This document shows positions 23,400-36,195 of a stretch of 64,000 nt of DNA, one piece after another. Position numbers and translations under genes: made by a program. The stretch is taken from contig NC_088306.1 in assembly GCF_032854445.1 (NCBI RefSeq), positions 13,265,386 to 13,329,385 on the forward strand. The letters are read 5' to 3'. The notes under the pieces are model-generated. The model saw only the letters and a program-made list of their open reading frames with translations. It searched no databases and was not told the DNA's origin. The DNA comes from Liolophura sinensis. Taxonomy: Eukaryota > Mollusca > Polyplacophora > Chitonida > Chitonidae. Within the stretch, counting starts at the first letter, position 1. The number at the start of each line of letters is the position of its first letter.

Positions 23400-25200
23400 C
23401 AGGCCATGAAATTTGGTGTGAACGAAACGATCATTCCCAAAAATGCAGCACCTGAACTGCATGGCACTGAACGGGTATATTGGAGTTAGCCACACAACGG
23501 CCATTCTGCAAGACGATCGGAAGCTAGAGATCATCTGATCTCCTTAGTAGCAAACGACGTGGGTGAAGAAAACGGTCCTCTCAATGTTGTTTCATAGGAA
23601 AATGCTTATTTTTGAATCGCTGTCAGCGATCTTGTATCCGTTGGATTTGTAAAATTTTCAGATTTTCAGATTGTCTGAGTATTTCTGCAGAGCTTTCAGG
23701 AACTAGGCCCTACTGGTCATGAGCGAAGTGGCAAAAAGTAACCTTTTCCCCAATGCTTTAACATTGGGCTGCCATTTTGTTTTAGACATGAAAGGGTGGT
23801 CATGTGACCCCCAACTTCCGAACTATCTTATAGAATCCTCAGCAACAGCTATCACAAAATAGAAGTGGTGTCAGTTGTTAGAGCTACCTCTTCCCAGGTT
23901 GTTTGAATACAACATTGGCAATAAACAACCGCCAATAGGACTGTGAACGAAAGCGTCATTTGTGCCGTGATGCTGCAAAGTGTTCTATACTGAACTTGAA
24001 CTCAATGCCATTATGCACTAAAATTTATGTAGTCACCAGCTTTGCGCTCTCACTAAATTCTGTTGAGATCCACGCTCTATTTATTAATCGGGTCAATGCA
24101 TCTGCGCTGTTTCATGTCATTGTGCCGTGAAGACCAGTTTAAACCATTCCGTCAAGACCAGTTTAAACCATTCGTTAACTTTGTAACGACGTGTAGGTAA
24201 CTCCCAAGAAGCCTTTTTTTGTTAAAGCATTTAGCTGAGAAATTACTCCTCGACTTGGAGCCACATTTTCCTGCCAAAGCATGTGTATTACATGTCTCCT
24301 TTGCTATGTACGCGACACGTGCTAGCTGGCGGCATTCATCACTTATGTATTGCGCTCTTGGTGAGCTATTGGTTGGCGGAGAAAGGTGACATTCAGTTTT
24401 AAAATTTAAAATTTAAAATTTCACTAGTCAACAACTTTTCATGAGCTGGTTATCGCTGACATTCCATCGTGTCAATGGTTGTATTATTTCACCCTTTGGA
24501 CAAATCTATTTTATGAGACAGGGATGGTGAGGGTTCCACAAGCCTGTTGGATTTTACACACACTACAGGTAGCTAACTGTAAAAGCAATTATTAATCATC
24601 AAAAAAAATAATAATAAAAATGCTCAGGAATACTGCAGGTTTTATAGTGGCTTTCTGATCCACCATGATCTATTCCGGTCACAGTTGCCCACCCATGTAG
24701 CCATTGAGCTTTCCGAAGATTCAACCAATACAATACAGCCAACTTCATATGCAAATTAATAGGCTTTGCCGAAGTTGCAGTAAATAAAATGAAAAAATCT
24801 GCTAGGAAGTACTGTAGATGACTTCATTAGCCACATTTTCAGGTAACTAGTTTGCGCGATTGATTGGTCTGTTTTCATGTCGCAGTGAAACCAAACGATC
24901 GGTTGTTCAAGACTTAAAACCAATAACCGATTTTTTGGTTACGTCAACCACCCGAATTTCATGGCCTCTTAAAATCAAGTGTTTTAATTTACTGGCATTT
25001 TTTTTTGGCAAAGGAGTAATGCCTCATTCGCCTATACAGCACATTATGCGAGAACAATGGCAGGGTAAGAGCATTGTCATTGCAGGGCCTTTCATGACCA
25101 GGACTACAACAAGCTTTTTCAACGCATGATCGCAACCTCTGGAGTAAAACAGCATGAAATCGAGCAGACCATGCTTTTTTTTTTATAATCGACATATATT
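23400..25200. other. CpG-dense block
   Basis: By eye I count about 34 CpG dinucleotides in 23401-24420, against roughly 7 in a kilobase at 33.4-34.4 kb. Enrichment continues more weakly to about 25.2 kb. No exon, terminal repeat or known transposon motif was found. Local oddities are a direct repeat of AAGACCAGTTTAAACCATTC at about 24129 and 24153 and a triple TTTAAAA tract at 24396-24420. It could be an unmethylated regulatory region, a young insertion or an unrecognised element. Confidence 0.45.
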
Positions 25201-27268
25201 TCCACCAAACAATGTAGTTTTTTGTTTCTTTTCACCAATCAGAAGACTAACATTTATGTGCAGCCACACGGCAGATATGTTTGTTCTTTATATACATTAT
25301 AGCTGCTAGTCTATTTGTCTTTCAATTCACATTCCTTCCCCGATATTTTGTCAGTATATTCTTGCAATATTCTTATATTCTTCTAAAGTATTCAACTATT
25401 TTTCTAAGTGGATCTTCTATATGTAATGGTCTGTTTTGTTTGTTTTTTTTGCCTCAAAAATCCAATTTTTAGCCAATACAAGTGGAGTGTTTATTATTTT
25501 TTTTTTCGTTGGCTATAACTCTAGAATTACTGTGGTATTGTCAGTTTTGCACAAAAAGTTGCACTCCTGCTTTAACCATCTTTTAAATCTCGGCCAAAAT
25601 ATTTTACAAAAATATTCCACACTGGAAAAATAGATGATCAGTGATTTCTTGTTCAGAAATCATGTTTTCTGCCAATTTTGTAAAGATAAGATAGGACACA
25701 TCCGGTTCAAAATTTTGCAGTGAAAATATCTTAATCTTACACAGCATAGAACACCATTCAAATAAATAAATAAACCTTAATCTTATAACTTTAGTACTTT
25801 TGAAAAGAGATAAGAAAAGATTTTTGACATTAATATAGTAATAACAGTATGGCCACTATAGCTGATAGTGTACATATATCTTAGACTTATGATTGCTGTC
25901 TTTAAGGAAAAAATTATTGCATTGTACATGTATATGTATTATATGTCAAGTGTAACAAACTTGCCTCAATGTGAGCTATAAACTTGAGATCGTTTTGTGC
26001 ATTAATTAGACTTCCTGGAGTTCAGGAACATATGTATGTCCATGCTTGTTTAGTTTGGAAGAATATGAGTTTCAAACAGTAACACCAGCAGAGGGTTCAA
26101 GACTAGATGTATTTCCTGCCTGCACTGAAAAATTAGACTGTGGTAATACACATTGGATTATTTTCAGGTTGTGGTCAGTGTGCTCTGAACAGGATATCAT
26201 GGCTGACCAGTTCCCCGCGATTGTCATGACACATTCCCCACATTTTCCCCAATGAGGCAATATCGCCCTCTACTATCTCATTTGTTTGCAGTTTTACCCA
26301 TGAGATTTCAGATAAACCTGAACAGACAGCGCGAATCAGAGTTCTGCTTCAGATACTACGTTATGATTATAGGGCTGAATAATTCACACGGAAGCCCACG
26401 TCTAGCCAGCTCTCTCCCAGCCGTCCTCACGATACGCCTTAATGTGTTGCAGGTGGAACATTTCCTGCCTCCAAAAGCAAAAGAGTGTCCTTTGTCATAG
26501 CTGAGTGTCATTCCTTGACGTGCTTACAAGAGAAATGACTGTTAGTGTATTCAGAAACTTGGGCCAAAACTTGCTTAATGCACATGAATATACATAACTT
26601 ACAGATTTGCCACACATGTTTGAATATTGCAACATCAATAATGTTTCGCTCTTTGTGGGAAAGTCTGGAAAGAAACTTGCAAAGCCTAATAATCACAGCT
26701 GGGATGGAATGAAGCTTTTAGAGTGGTATATGGCACTACATGTCGTCAGAACATAACCATGGTAACCTGGAGAATGGAAAGGTCATTTTTAAGGCTATGT
26801 TTTAACTTACAAAATAACCTGATGATGTTTGTATGTGTTGATTGTATTGTACATTTATTGATGGTGCCACTGATGATATTGCACATGTAGAGCCAGAATT
26901 GTCACTTTAATCTGTTAGTATTTTTGTGTTTATTTTTTAATTTACAAGTTTTTGACGGGTCCTTGGCCCTTGATGCCTCAACAACACTGACTCGTTGCAA
27001 CTGTCACCAGTTGTGAGGTTGCATGTTTGAATTCAGCTCTATGTTCTTCCTGCAGAAATATATGTAAGTCAGGGTATAAGTTTGTTTGGGTATTGTTTAA
27101 AGGCAGTGGTATACTCTGGGTTTTTTCTCAAATAAACTTGATATTCAACACAAATTAAATAAATAACAATGTGAATATACTGTTAGACATTTAAACTACT
27201 GACCAGTGAAGAATGAATTGAACTGTGGACAAATAATAATGCAGGTTACATCTATATCTATTAAGCTT
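25201..27268. other. AT-rich stretch, no gene seen
   Basis: No supported gene. At about 26950-27050 the + strand has TTGCATGTTTGAATTCAGCTC, like a decayed box B of family 1, so an old SINE head may lie there. The open frames at 26046-26500 have no recognisable domain. Confidence 0.45.
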
Positions 27269-27280
27269 CTATCATTCCAA

Positions 27281-27553
27281 GGGGCCTCCTTGGCTCAGCT
27301 TGTTAGCACACTAGCGCAGCGAAATGTCTCAGTAGCCTCTCACCAATGCAGATACTGTGAGTTCAAGTCCACCTCATGCTGGCTTCCTCTCCGGCCGTAC
27401 GTGGGAAGGTCTGGCAGCAACCTGCGGATGGTCGTGGGTTTCCCCCGGGATCTGCCCGGTTTCCTCCCACCATAATGCTTGGCCGCCAACGTATAAGTGA
27501 AATATTCTTGAGTACGGCGTAAAACACCAATCATATAAATCAAATAAATAAAT
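27281..27553 (+). repeat. SINE family 1, complete copy and probable source of a 3' transduction
   Basis: Complete + strand copy: box A TTGGCTCAGCTTG, box B-like GTTCAAGTCC, body CGTGGGAAGGTCTGGCAGCA, tail ATTCTTGAGTACGGCGTAAA and (AAAT)n. The target-site duplication is CTATCATTCCAA at 27269-27280 against CTGTCATTCCAA at 27554-27565 (one mismatch). The 56 bp immediately downstream (27554-27609) recurs, inverted, inside the SINE insertion at 30.5-30.8 kb. Confidence 0.93.
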
Positions 27554-27609
27554 CTGTCATTCCAAAAGTGATTTCTAGATATCTCTTGTCAAATAGACTG
27601 CTACTATGA

Positions 27610-29384
27610 CATGGTCATTAATGTTACAGAAGTGAGAACTTGAAGAGAAATTTCTGGGAAGACAGAATATGTGTTTGATAACATCTGAAGCATAGGCTAA
27701 GCGGAACCTAAGGCTGCCAAATCCGTGGGGTGCCAGTAGATAAGACATGACTGGTGAGGTCCCGGCTGGATTGTATGCTCATTCCCAGGCAGAAGCATAG
27801 TTTGATGTGTGAGGTACACCAACTGCTGTTGTCATGATGATCATGTGACATGACATATAAACCTTTGATATACACTAGGCCTGTCCAATGTGCTTTGTTC
27901 TTCATTTCCTGACGTCACTGGAGTCATATATATCATAATTTTTGTTGCATGCCAGCAAGTAGCCGTCATGTTGGATTGTTGCGCCTTTCAGCATGCGGCA
28001 CGTATTTGCAGTGTGATCTACAGTGTATCTGTATACCATGAGATCAAGGGAAACCACCAAACCTCCGAGCGTGTGTGTGATAAACCCACCGGAGGAAAAA
28101 CCACACAGCCTACTGCACTCTGACGTATATATTAGGCTGAGAAGTAAAAAAGGCAGTTTTAACATATGTGCAGATATGTGGAACGTTGTGTAAAGGAGTT
28201 AATGCGTCCAGGCAAAAGGTACATTTTACGTCTGTTGAAGGTTTGACGGATGCCTTTGTTTTATTGTTGCATTATACAGGCACCCATGGATAGAAATGGA
28301 ATGTATTTGCCTAACAACCCTTGTGCACAAGCCATGGCGGTAATGTTTGCACTTCGAGTATCAGGAGCTTTTGATAGATGAAACGGAGGAGGCAGCATTA
28401 TGCTGTACCCACATAAAAGCCAATATGTCATCTCTGGCTTGGGACAAAGTTGACTTTTGGACTCAGATATTGATATGGTTTATCTGGGAGAAACCTCAGA
28501 TATTTTTGAATGTTTTATGATTCTATTTTTTATATTGTTTGGTATTGTCTCAACTTTCCCAGGAATCAACATGTGCAGACATGCACAAGTAAAGCCTTCT
28601 GACAAACAATGCCAATGTTACTTGGTGCTTTGTTGATGGTTTTACTAGAAGTTCCACGCTTGTTTTCTCTGTGTCCCAGAGGAGCAAAAGTGCTCTGTGT
28701 GGCTGGCTTGATAATTAACCATGGTGGGCGGTGTATTTTCATGACTTTCAAGAAAAATTGCTCTCACAAATTAGCATATTTTATTACCAAAATGCTCTTG
28801 GAAGCCGTGCACATTTGTCAGTACCTTATCGAGACAATTTGGATAGGAAATAAGATTTGGAGTTTTTTCAGAGGTGAGATATCCATAGCTTTAAGGCATA
28901 GCCCGAAGGACATGACAGACAACTTCATTGTCTCCTTATCCATGAAACAACTTTTTTATTTTGAGATTGCAAGATTTTGCATTTCTCTGTCAATCCCTAT
29001 CAAGAACATTAGAATTTATGGAATTTTCTAAATATCTAGCTTTAAATACTAATTTAGGTTGATGGATTTGAACGCAACTGCTGTAGTCAGTCTCGGCATG
29101 ATTTTCATTACTTCTGCCTGCCCAAGGTTGCAGGGATCCTCATGGAACATGGAACTGAAGACTTATTTCTAGTTAGGTCTCTGCTTCTTCTCAATAACCT
29201 CTTTCGCATATTTCCTAAAAAAAAATTTGTTTTTAGGCATATTTAAGGCTACTTGTGTTAGATTTCCATACATATGTACATATTTTTTTAGAGGTTGTTA
29301 GTGAAATGGACTTTTTCATATACATGTATGATTTCTCAAACTGCAAACTTTCATTTGTGAAATTGTACAAGCCTTCACTTACCT
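27610..29384. other. AT-rich stretch, no gene seen
   Basis: The + frame at 28609-29031 is open for 140 codons and encodes a moderately hydrophobic sequence with no recognised motif. There is no clear start context, and splice borders are not convincing. It is left unannotated as a gene. Confidence 0.45.
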
Positions 29385-30035
29385 TTATAGAGGTACTTAG
29401 AGGTATACTTGAGGCCCATCTGAGGCGTACGATTGGGGTGTAACATATCTGAACGGAGGTGTGTCTAAGACTTATAGACAAGGTGGATGTACACTCTTTT
29501 CTCTTTTATTTTGATAGAAAACAAGCTCAAAATACTTATATATTGGCTGTATAAATAATAGATAAATTTAAGTAAGTTTGTAAGTGCATGATGTTCTTTG
29601 TTTACAGTATCTGTAAATCTCAGCTTACTTACAACACAACAACAGTGATGTATGTTTACATGAGGCTTTCTAGCTGCTTGATCAAATTTAGTAATACCCT
29701 TTTAGAATTGTTCAATCAGGAAGCATCAATCAGTGCATAATTGGGTTGTTTTCCCACAGCCTGAAATATATATGCGCTTTGTTCAGGGCAGCCATCTTGG
29801 AATACGAACGGGCATATACACCCATGCTATGTGATTGGCCAATATTTGTACACTGAATGGCTAGTCATTAGAGGGTGAGACAAGGGCTTATATTTATTTT
29901 GTAAACATTTTCCCTTTGTAAAAAAAAACAAAACATTTTGTACACACCATTTTGTGTCAAGTAAAATGTATGATCTCTTGTTTTATAACATGCCTCTGAG
30001 GTAACATGACCGCTGAATTATAATCAAAAACTCTT
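29385..30035. other. AT-rich stretch with AGGT-containing words
   Basis: A few GAGGTA words (29390-29460), echoed by the denser cluster downstream, are the only pattern noticed. Confidence 0.4.
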
Positions 30036-30285
30036 AAAGGTGTACCTGAGGTACATCATTTACTTTTTTTAACTTTCAGAGATTCTAACGTACCTAAGGT
30101 ACGTATCTTTTAAGTGTTGATTTTCCTGAGATACGTCTGATAGGTATATGGCTGGGGTGATAGGTATAGGTAAATGGCTGGGGTGTGCTTGAGGTATAGT
30201 ACACCTCAGGTAATATACATGGGGTGTACACCACATCAGTACCTTAGACTCATCTACACCTCATATTGAGGTGTACACCTCATGT
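30036..30285. repeat. Cluster of AGGT/ACCT quasi-palindromes
   Basis: Five inverted repeats share an AGGT half-site. GTACCT-G-AGGTAC lies at 30042-30054, ACGTACCT-A-AGGTACGT at 30088-30104 and TGAGGT-7-ACCTCA at about 30190-30208. GGTGTACACC lies at 30223-30232, and TGAGGTGTACACCTCA, a perfect 16-bp palindrome, at 30267-30282. A GATAGGTATA...GGCTGGGGT segment is also duplicated at about 30139-30185. The function is unknown; it may be a decayed tandem repeat or a cluster of protein sites. Confidence 0.75.
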
Positions 30286-30488
30286 CTGTAAGGGTTTGTC
30301 TGAAATTATAAAAATGTTTGTCAAGTTGTCTGATCAAGGTATTTAATAAAAAAGATTGACTGCTGTGGAATATCCAAAGTGAAATCCATTCCTTTTAATA
30401 ATAATTAAGATTAAAAAGACTACCAACCTACCTGGAATTTATACACATTTTAACATTCAGCTTTTTGCTCAGTCCCTCGCATATATTG

Positions 30489-30826
30489 ATTTATTTATTG
30501 ATCATAGTAGGAGTCTATTTGACAAGAGATATCTTTAAATGACTTTTGGAATGATAGATTTATTTATTTGATTTATTTGATGGGAGTTTTACGCCGTACT
30601 CAAGAATGTTTCACTTATACGACAGCTGCCAGCATTATGGTGGCAGGAAACCGGGCAGAGCCCGGAGGAATCCCAGGACCATCCGCAGGTTGCTGGCAAA
30701 CCTTCCCACTTACGGTCAGAGAGAGGAAGCCAGAATGAGCTGGACTTGAACTCACAGCGATCGCATTGGTGAGAGGCTTCTGAGTCATTATGCTGCGCTA
30801 GCGTGCTCCGACACGGAGGCCCCCTT
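30489..30826 (-). repeat. SINE family 1 copy carrying transduced 3' flank
   Basis: Minus-strand insertion bounded by the 10-bp duplication GCATATATTG at 30479-30488 and 30827-30836. The SINE proper is about 30560-30824. On its 3' side (30502-30559 on the + strand) lies about 56 bp that matches, at 51 of 56 positions by eye, the unique DNA just downstream of the SINE at 27.3 kb. A second A-rich tail (AATAAATAAATCAA on the minus strand) follows. The target-site duplication encloses SINE, extra DNA and second tail together, which is the arrangement expected of 3' transduction. The 5' head has lost a few bases. Confidence 0.88.
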
Positions 30827-30836
30827 GCATATATTG

Positions 30837-31161
30837 GTTCGTAAGGTAGGTAAAATTCATGTGGAGCTGAGTTGAATTTATATTGTTAAACCTTGAATTC
30901 CATTCACGATAATGTAGGCCCTTCACTGGTTAAGTGGTTCAGAGATTTTTTTATTGCAGGCCAAAAGGCAAATATAAGTACACACTGGCTTTGTTGGTTA
31001 TAGATATAGTTCTACATAGGAAAGCTTGACAGGGTCTTGTTGGGATGGAGTTAAGTCACACTGGAGAGGCTCTGCCACTAATAAATGCCCTCACCCATTT
31101 CATGGAAGTGAAATCTTCTTATGTACTATATAAAACACACATCAAGTATTTAGAAGCATAG
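30837..31161. other. AT-rich stretch, no gene seen
   Basis: Nothing recognised. Confidence 0.5.
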
Positions 31162-31173
31162 GATTGCCTCTTA

Positions 31174-31440
31174 GGGGGGCCTCCATGGCTCAGTCGGTTA
31201 ACGCACTAGCGCAGCATAATAACCCAGGAGTCTCTCACCATTGCGGTCGCTGTGAATTCAAGTCCAGCTCATGCTGGCTTCCTCTCCGGCCGTATGTGGG
31301 AAAGTCTGTCAGCAACCTGCGGATGGTCGTGGGTTTCCCCTGGGCTGTGCTTGGTTTCCTCCCACCATAATGCTGGCTGCCGTCATATAAGTGAAATATT
31401 CTTGAGTACTGCGTGAAACACTGATCAAATAAATAAATAC
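31174..31440 (+). repeat. SINE family 1, complete copy
   Basis: Complete + strand copy with box A ATGGCTCAGTCGG and box B-like ATTCAAGTCC. The body is CTCCGGCCGTATGTGGGAAA and the tail CTTGAGTACTGCGTGAAACA plus AAATAAATAAAT. The short duplication GATTGCCT at 31162-31169 and 31441-31448 flanks it, with a few extra bases before the head. Confidence 0.92.
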
Positions 31441-31448
31441 GATTGCCT

Positions 31449-34400
31449 GACCACAACAATAAAGGCAGATACCAAAGAAAATGAATCGTTTAGTGATAGT
31501 TTGGGGAAAAACATTCTGCTTGGTTTCTGGTTCAAGTGGTGCCATTGGAACTGTCTTCATTGCCTGGGTGCTACAAGATATTCTGTCACGTACAGTAGGG
31601 GAAAAAATTAGCGAAACTTGTCAGAGGAAATTTGGGAGTGGTTGATATTCTACAAACACTGTTTTCAGGGGGAAAACTGTCGGTTCCAAGGATTCAAAGA
31701 GACATTTTTAATGTTAGATATTGTCAGGGGATGGTAGTTTGAATAAGCTGGTCATGGGTTTCCTGCGTGGCTCCACAAGAGGTGACATGCGAGGACATCT
31801 CCGTGTAACTGGTTGTCGTGTGTTTAGCACAAGGTACTGCATTATTCATTGAACATTGTCTGTGAGTGCCAAACTCATGCATGCGATAGCTCGACCTTTG
31901 GTGTTGTTGATTTGGGCGGGAAATGTCAATGGTTGACATCTAACGTCACACAGCCATGCTGTCTTTCCACACCAGTGTTGTACCAGCGTGTGTTTAATTA
32001 AGACGTGCAGGAGTTCAAAGCTCTCTGAAATATTTTATTTAAGGTATCATGGTTTCTGTAGAGAAATTATTATTAAAATGACAAAAAATGCTTGCCTTTA
32101 GTTTTGAATGGTATCTTTTGTTATTATAGTTTTTACTCAACATCCTAAACCATGGTCAGCACCACAGACTTTGTTGGAACAGTAACCCTGATATTTCAGA
32201 TGGCCGTCTTGTTCTCCAACACCAGTATTCTCTATGACACATGCTGACGTTTTGTGTTGAACAGTAAGGGATTTGATAGGTCAGGTTTAATTAACACACT
32301 ATAACAGTACAAATTGGAACTAGCCGCCTTGTTTGGCGCTCCACTTAAGAGGAATGGACCATGCATGTACTGGTCGTCCCCATATCTGTATACTGTGTGT
32401 GACGGTGTCTTCGATATGGTGTTTCAGTGAGTTAGCGCTATTAATAACTTGGCAGTGGGCCAGGCCTAACCATTGTGCCACAATTGAAGTAATGTTCAAA
32501 ACAACATTAAATCCCTATCAATAAAGTTAATACATTCCTGAACAAATGAGGACAGCGAAAGTTAACAATATCCTCCATTATAGTTGTAACAAATGTATTT
32601 ACACTCAACGCATCTAAAGCTTTTCTTAGTATCACAGAGAAAGAAATCAAAAGAAATTCCATTGTTACCCGATGATTCTGTTGTGGGGTTACTTTGTAAT
32701 AGCCAAATTTACTGTTTCCAAGTGCAAAACATAGTATGATTAATGTTAGCTTCTTCCCAAGCTTGAAAGCAGTACATGGCACATCAAACCAGGGGGCCAT
32801 TGTCATTCCCCAGCTATGACAGTGGGTCTATGTTTACACCTTCAGGCTCTTACCATGTCTTTTTCCCGATGCCATTCTAAACCATTGCAAAGAGGCACAA
32901 TAATGACTTTTTTCCATCATTGCATTTCCTGAACTATACAGGATCACAGATAGTTTTGGAAAGCAAATGCCATTTTTTAGTTTGGCCATAAAACAGGCCT
33001 TCTCCTGTGTCTGTTAATGACAGGCATTTTTGAAGTATGCATCAAGATAGGGTAGATATTATTTATTATCAGTTCCAGAGATCATATAACTGTGCTGCTC
33101 ATTGATTCAGCATTATCTAGCATCCTAGGCTTCCTTGTTCCTCATTTCGTTTTGACAATAAAATGGCATATCTGCATTTTGCAGATGAATTACTGCTTGA
33201 TAAACCCTTAGATAGCCAGACAAACAGCAAAAAATGTGGTGTTAAATTCGAGGTAATGAGTTAATAAACACTGTGATTTTGTGCCGATAATGCCGGTGAG
33301 GTCATAGGCTGTCACAGCATAAAAATTCCACCTCATAAAGAATTTTGCTGTGAGAAAGATTGCTGAGTGACTGCTGATGTCTAGATGGCACATTACTATT
33401 GTATTTTGCCATTTACGTGTAAAAACCTGAATTCGTATCTAATAACAGCCCTAGGGGGTCTTTTTTGTACATAAGCCTTTTTCTAAGAAGATCAGGCATC
33501 CCATAATGCTTTGACATCCCTTAATGCTGTGTCTGATGCTGTTTTCCTTCACACTTAAAACCAGCTGCAATAGGAATTGAAAGCTGAAAGTTATCTATAA
33601 AAATGGGTGAAATTCCACACATCATAAAGCTTAAGGCTGACTCAAAATTTAGATAACCATTAAATATATAGCGATGGAAATGGTTTATTTACAATATTAT
33701 GGAATCCAGGCCTTAAATCAGACATTCATATAAATGTTTTTCTCAGGTTTTGGTTTTCTGTGAGGTAGTAAATTTTTTGATTTCCAAAGGAAAGTTACAT
33801 GTATAAATTATTGTATGTACATGCATATATTGCAAAACAAGTCATTTATTAACAAGAAAGGCGGTTTACATGTACCTTTACATGTATGGCTTTATTCAGT
33901 TCGGAAGCTCTTGTCTCCTGTATGTGTAAATGTTGGGATTTACGCTTCAAGGTACCTAATATACATGTAAGCAATTAAACTGCTAGTACTTTTTAATGTG
34001 GTTTGCACAGAGAAATAGCCAGTTAGCAAGATAATGTATGTCACTGCCTTTCTTGTGCGTATTCACAGACTTTGGGGTGCACTGTCCATAATTTCACTGT
34101 GCCATTTTCCTGTCTTAAAGTATTAGCATTGTTGGAATTCAGCTTGAATGTCCTTCAGTTGATGGCTAGTTAAAAAGCTTGTCATTGTTTGATCAAGAAG
34201 TAATGCCCAGGGCAGTCTCATGATGTTTGCAGTGGATTAGGTGGTGGTTTTTTTGGCATTCCAATATTGATTAGGTAATGTAATTCTTAGCAGTGAACTG
34301 CTCCAGTCAGCCATGTTTTCATAACCATATTTGATTGGCTAATTATTGTGGGGATGGCAATCAACACCAGGCTTTGTATCTCTGTAAGAGTCTAACAGCT

Positions 34401-36085
34401 TTTTATCTCTAATGATTGCACCTAATTAATCGAATTACTGCCTGTTATCTCTGTGGAGTGTGGACCATTCTGATTTTTGATTCTGGTTGATGATAAAAAG
34501 CTCGTCAGATTTTCCTACAAGAACCATCTTGTGGAAAGAATTGATACATGCAAGTCATGCTACCACTTCATTATTTTCCTGTTTCACCACTGGCACTTGT
34601 TAATTCAGCTCCTTGTAAGAGTATGAGGTCATCCAGTGTCTTCTTTGCTCAGATTTTTATGTTTGTATATGTATCTTAAATCCAAAGTTTCCTTTTGTTA
34701 CCTTTAGTTTGATAAGTAATATTTCAGAAAGGAGTGTAATTTCACTGCATTTAGGGCTTAAAGTTTTTTAATAAATTCTGCATGTCATGTTTTACTGTGA
34801 AATCCATGTTCATGGGTAATGATGTAACAAAGAATGTACCTTACATGTATGATAAGTACATGTAAACCCACAATGTAATTAGCATTCCTGTTTTGCATCA
34901 GAAGGGATTTAAATGTGAAGACCTGTTGGAGGGAAAGCTATACAAGTTCTAATAGTGGGGATTGAGACTGGGTAAAAGGGATACGTGAAGACACCACCCA
35001 GCCTAGACTCACAGAACAAAGGGAATCCATCAGTAATGCCCCAATGTGCTTTCTCAAATAACCCACCATGTAGTTGCAACTGGGTCCTGATGCTGATTAG
35101 CCTCCTGTCATGGTGAACAAGCTGACTCAGCTAACGGTGGGGACTTGGGCAAGGGCAGCAAGCTGGCAAGGGAAATGAGGAAACTCTTTTGCATTATTGG
35201 AGCAGCCTAGAGTTCTAGTCGCAGACTACTGTGCACTAATAGGACACTGTTCCTTGTAAACTTCCTTTGCCTAACTGAATAAACAAAGTCTTCGCTTTGG
35301 ACCTGGATTGCATTGTTAGTTCCCATATACAAGGGCGATCTTGAAAAGTAAGAACTCTGCATTATTTCCCAGACTAGGGTTTTAGTTTTGTATGATTTGG
35401 CAGACTTCAATTTTCTGTAGGCATTGATGGTTTTTTATTGTAGGTACTAAACCTTCTGCCCTTTCATAGAAGGCACTGTGTGGTCTATTTTAAACCCATC
35501 TTTCATCTGAGCTGTCTTGACACAACTTTGCTAATAAAAATATCAGCATGACCCAACTGCAGATTTGCGACAGTAATGTTGGTTAGTGTAGTATGAAATT
35601 AAGAAGGCGAGTGACTAAGCTATTATGGCTAGGCAGTGACTTAAGGGTAGCAGCTGGTAATGGTCAAGGGTGGCTGGTGATTTCTGATCTTGATAACAAG
35701 GTCATTATCACGTCTAATGACCAGTGGCCACTTCTGGGCAGTTAGGGCCAGCAGAACTAAAGACCTGTGGGCTAACTGTCAGATGGACTCATTAGTGTAA
35801 CAGTTTACATCAGGACACTGAAATCTGTAACCCATTTAGCCAATACTCATTTACTCTCCCTGCTACTATGATTCATTGTCATAGACACAGAACTGGATGG
35901 AGGCCAGAAGAATCTGTTAAGAAATATAGCTGTCAGGGATTGCTTATGGATTGTTTGACGTACACTTCTTCATTTCAGTAGTAATCTATGTGACAAGCAT
36001 TTATCAGTTAGTATTGCTTCGCATCCATCAGGTATTACAGAGTCATATTCATTACAGTATATCACAAAACAGTTAGCAAATGAAG
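31449..36085. other. Long AT-rich stretch, no gene seen
   Basis: No coding sequence or repeat family recognised over about 4.6 kb. At 34400-34450 several TAAT/ATTA words and two TTATCT words cluster; this could be a regulatory element, but AT-rich sequence gives such words by chance. Confidence 0.5.

Positions 36086-36134
<49 letters not shown>
36086..36134. repeat. (TA)n microsatellite
   Basis: More than twenty uninterrupted AT dinucleotides ending in ATACATGTAC. On the minus strand it translates into the alternating Tyr-Ile run of the 36073-36336 frame, which is not a gene. Confidence 0.97.
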
Positions 36135-36139
<5 letters not shown>

Positions 36140-36195
36140 CACTGTAAGTAGTGAGTCAGTCTGATTCGTCTAATGTTTGCAGACACTAGCTTTTT

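Noticed and set aside
28609-29031. 140-codon + strand frame
   Set aside because: No domain, weak start context and composition like the surrounding sequence; frames of this length are expected occasionally in 64 kb.
34400-34450. Homeodomain/GATA-type regulatory cluster
   Set aside because: TAAT and TTATC words are common by chance in AT-rich DNA, and conservation could not be tested.
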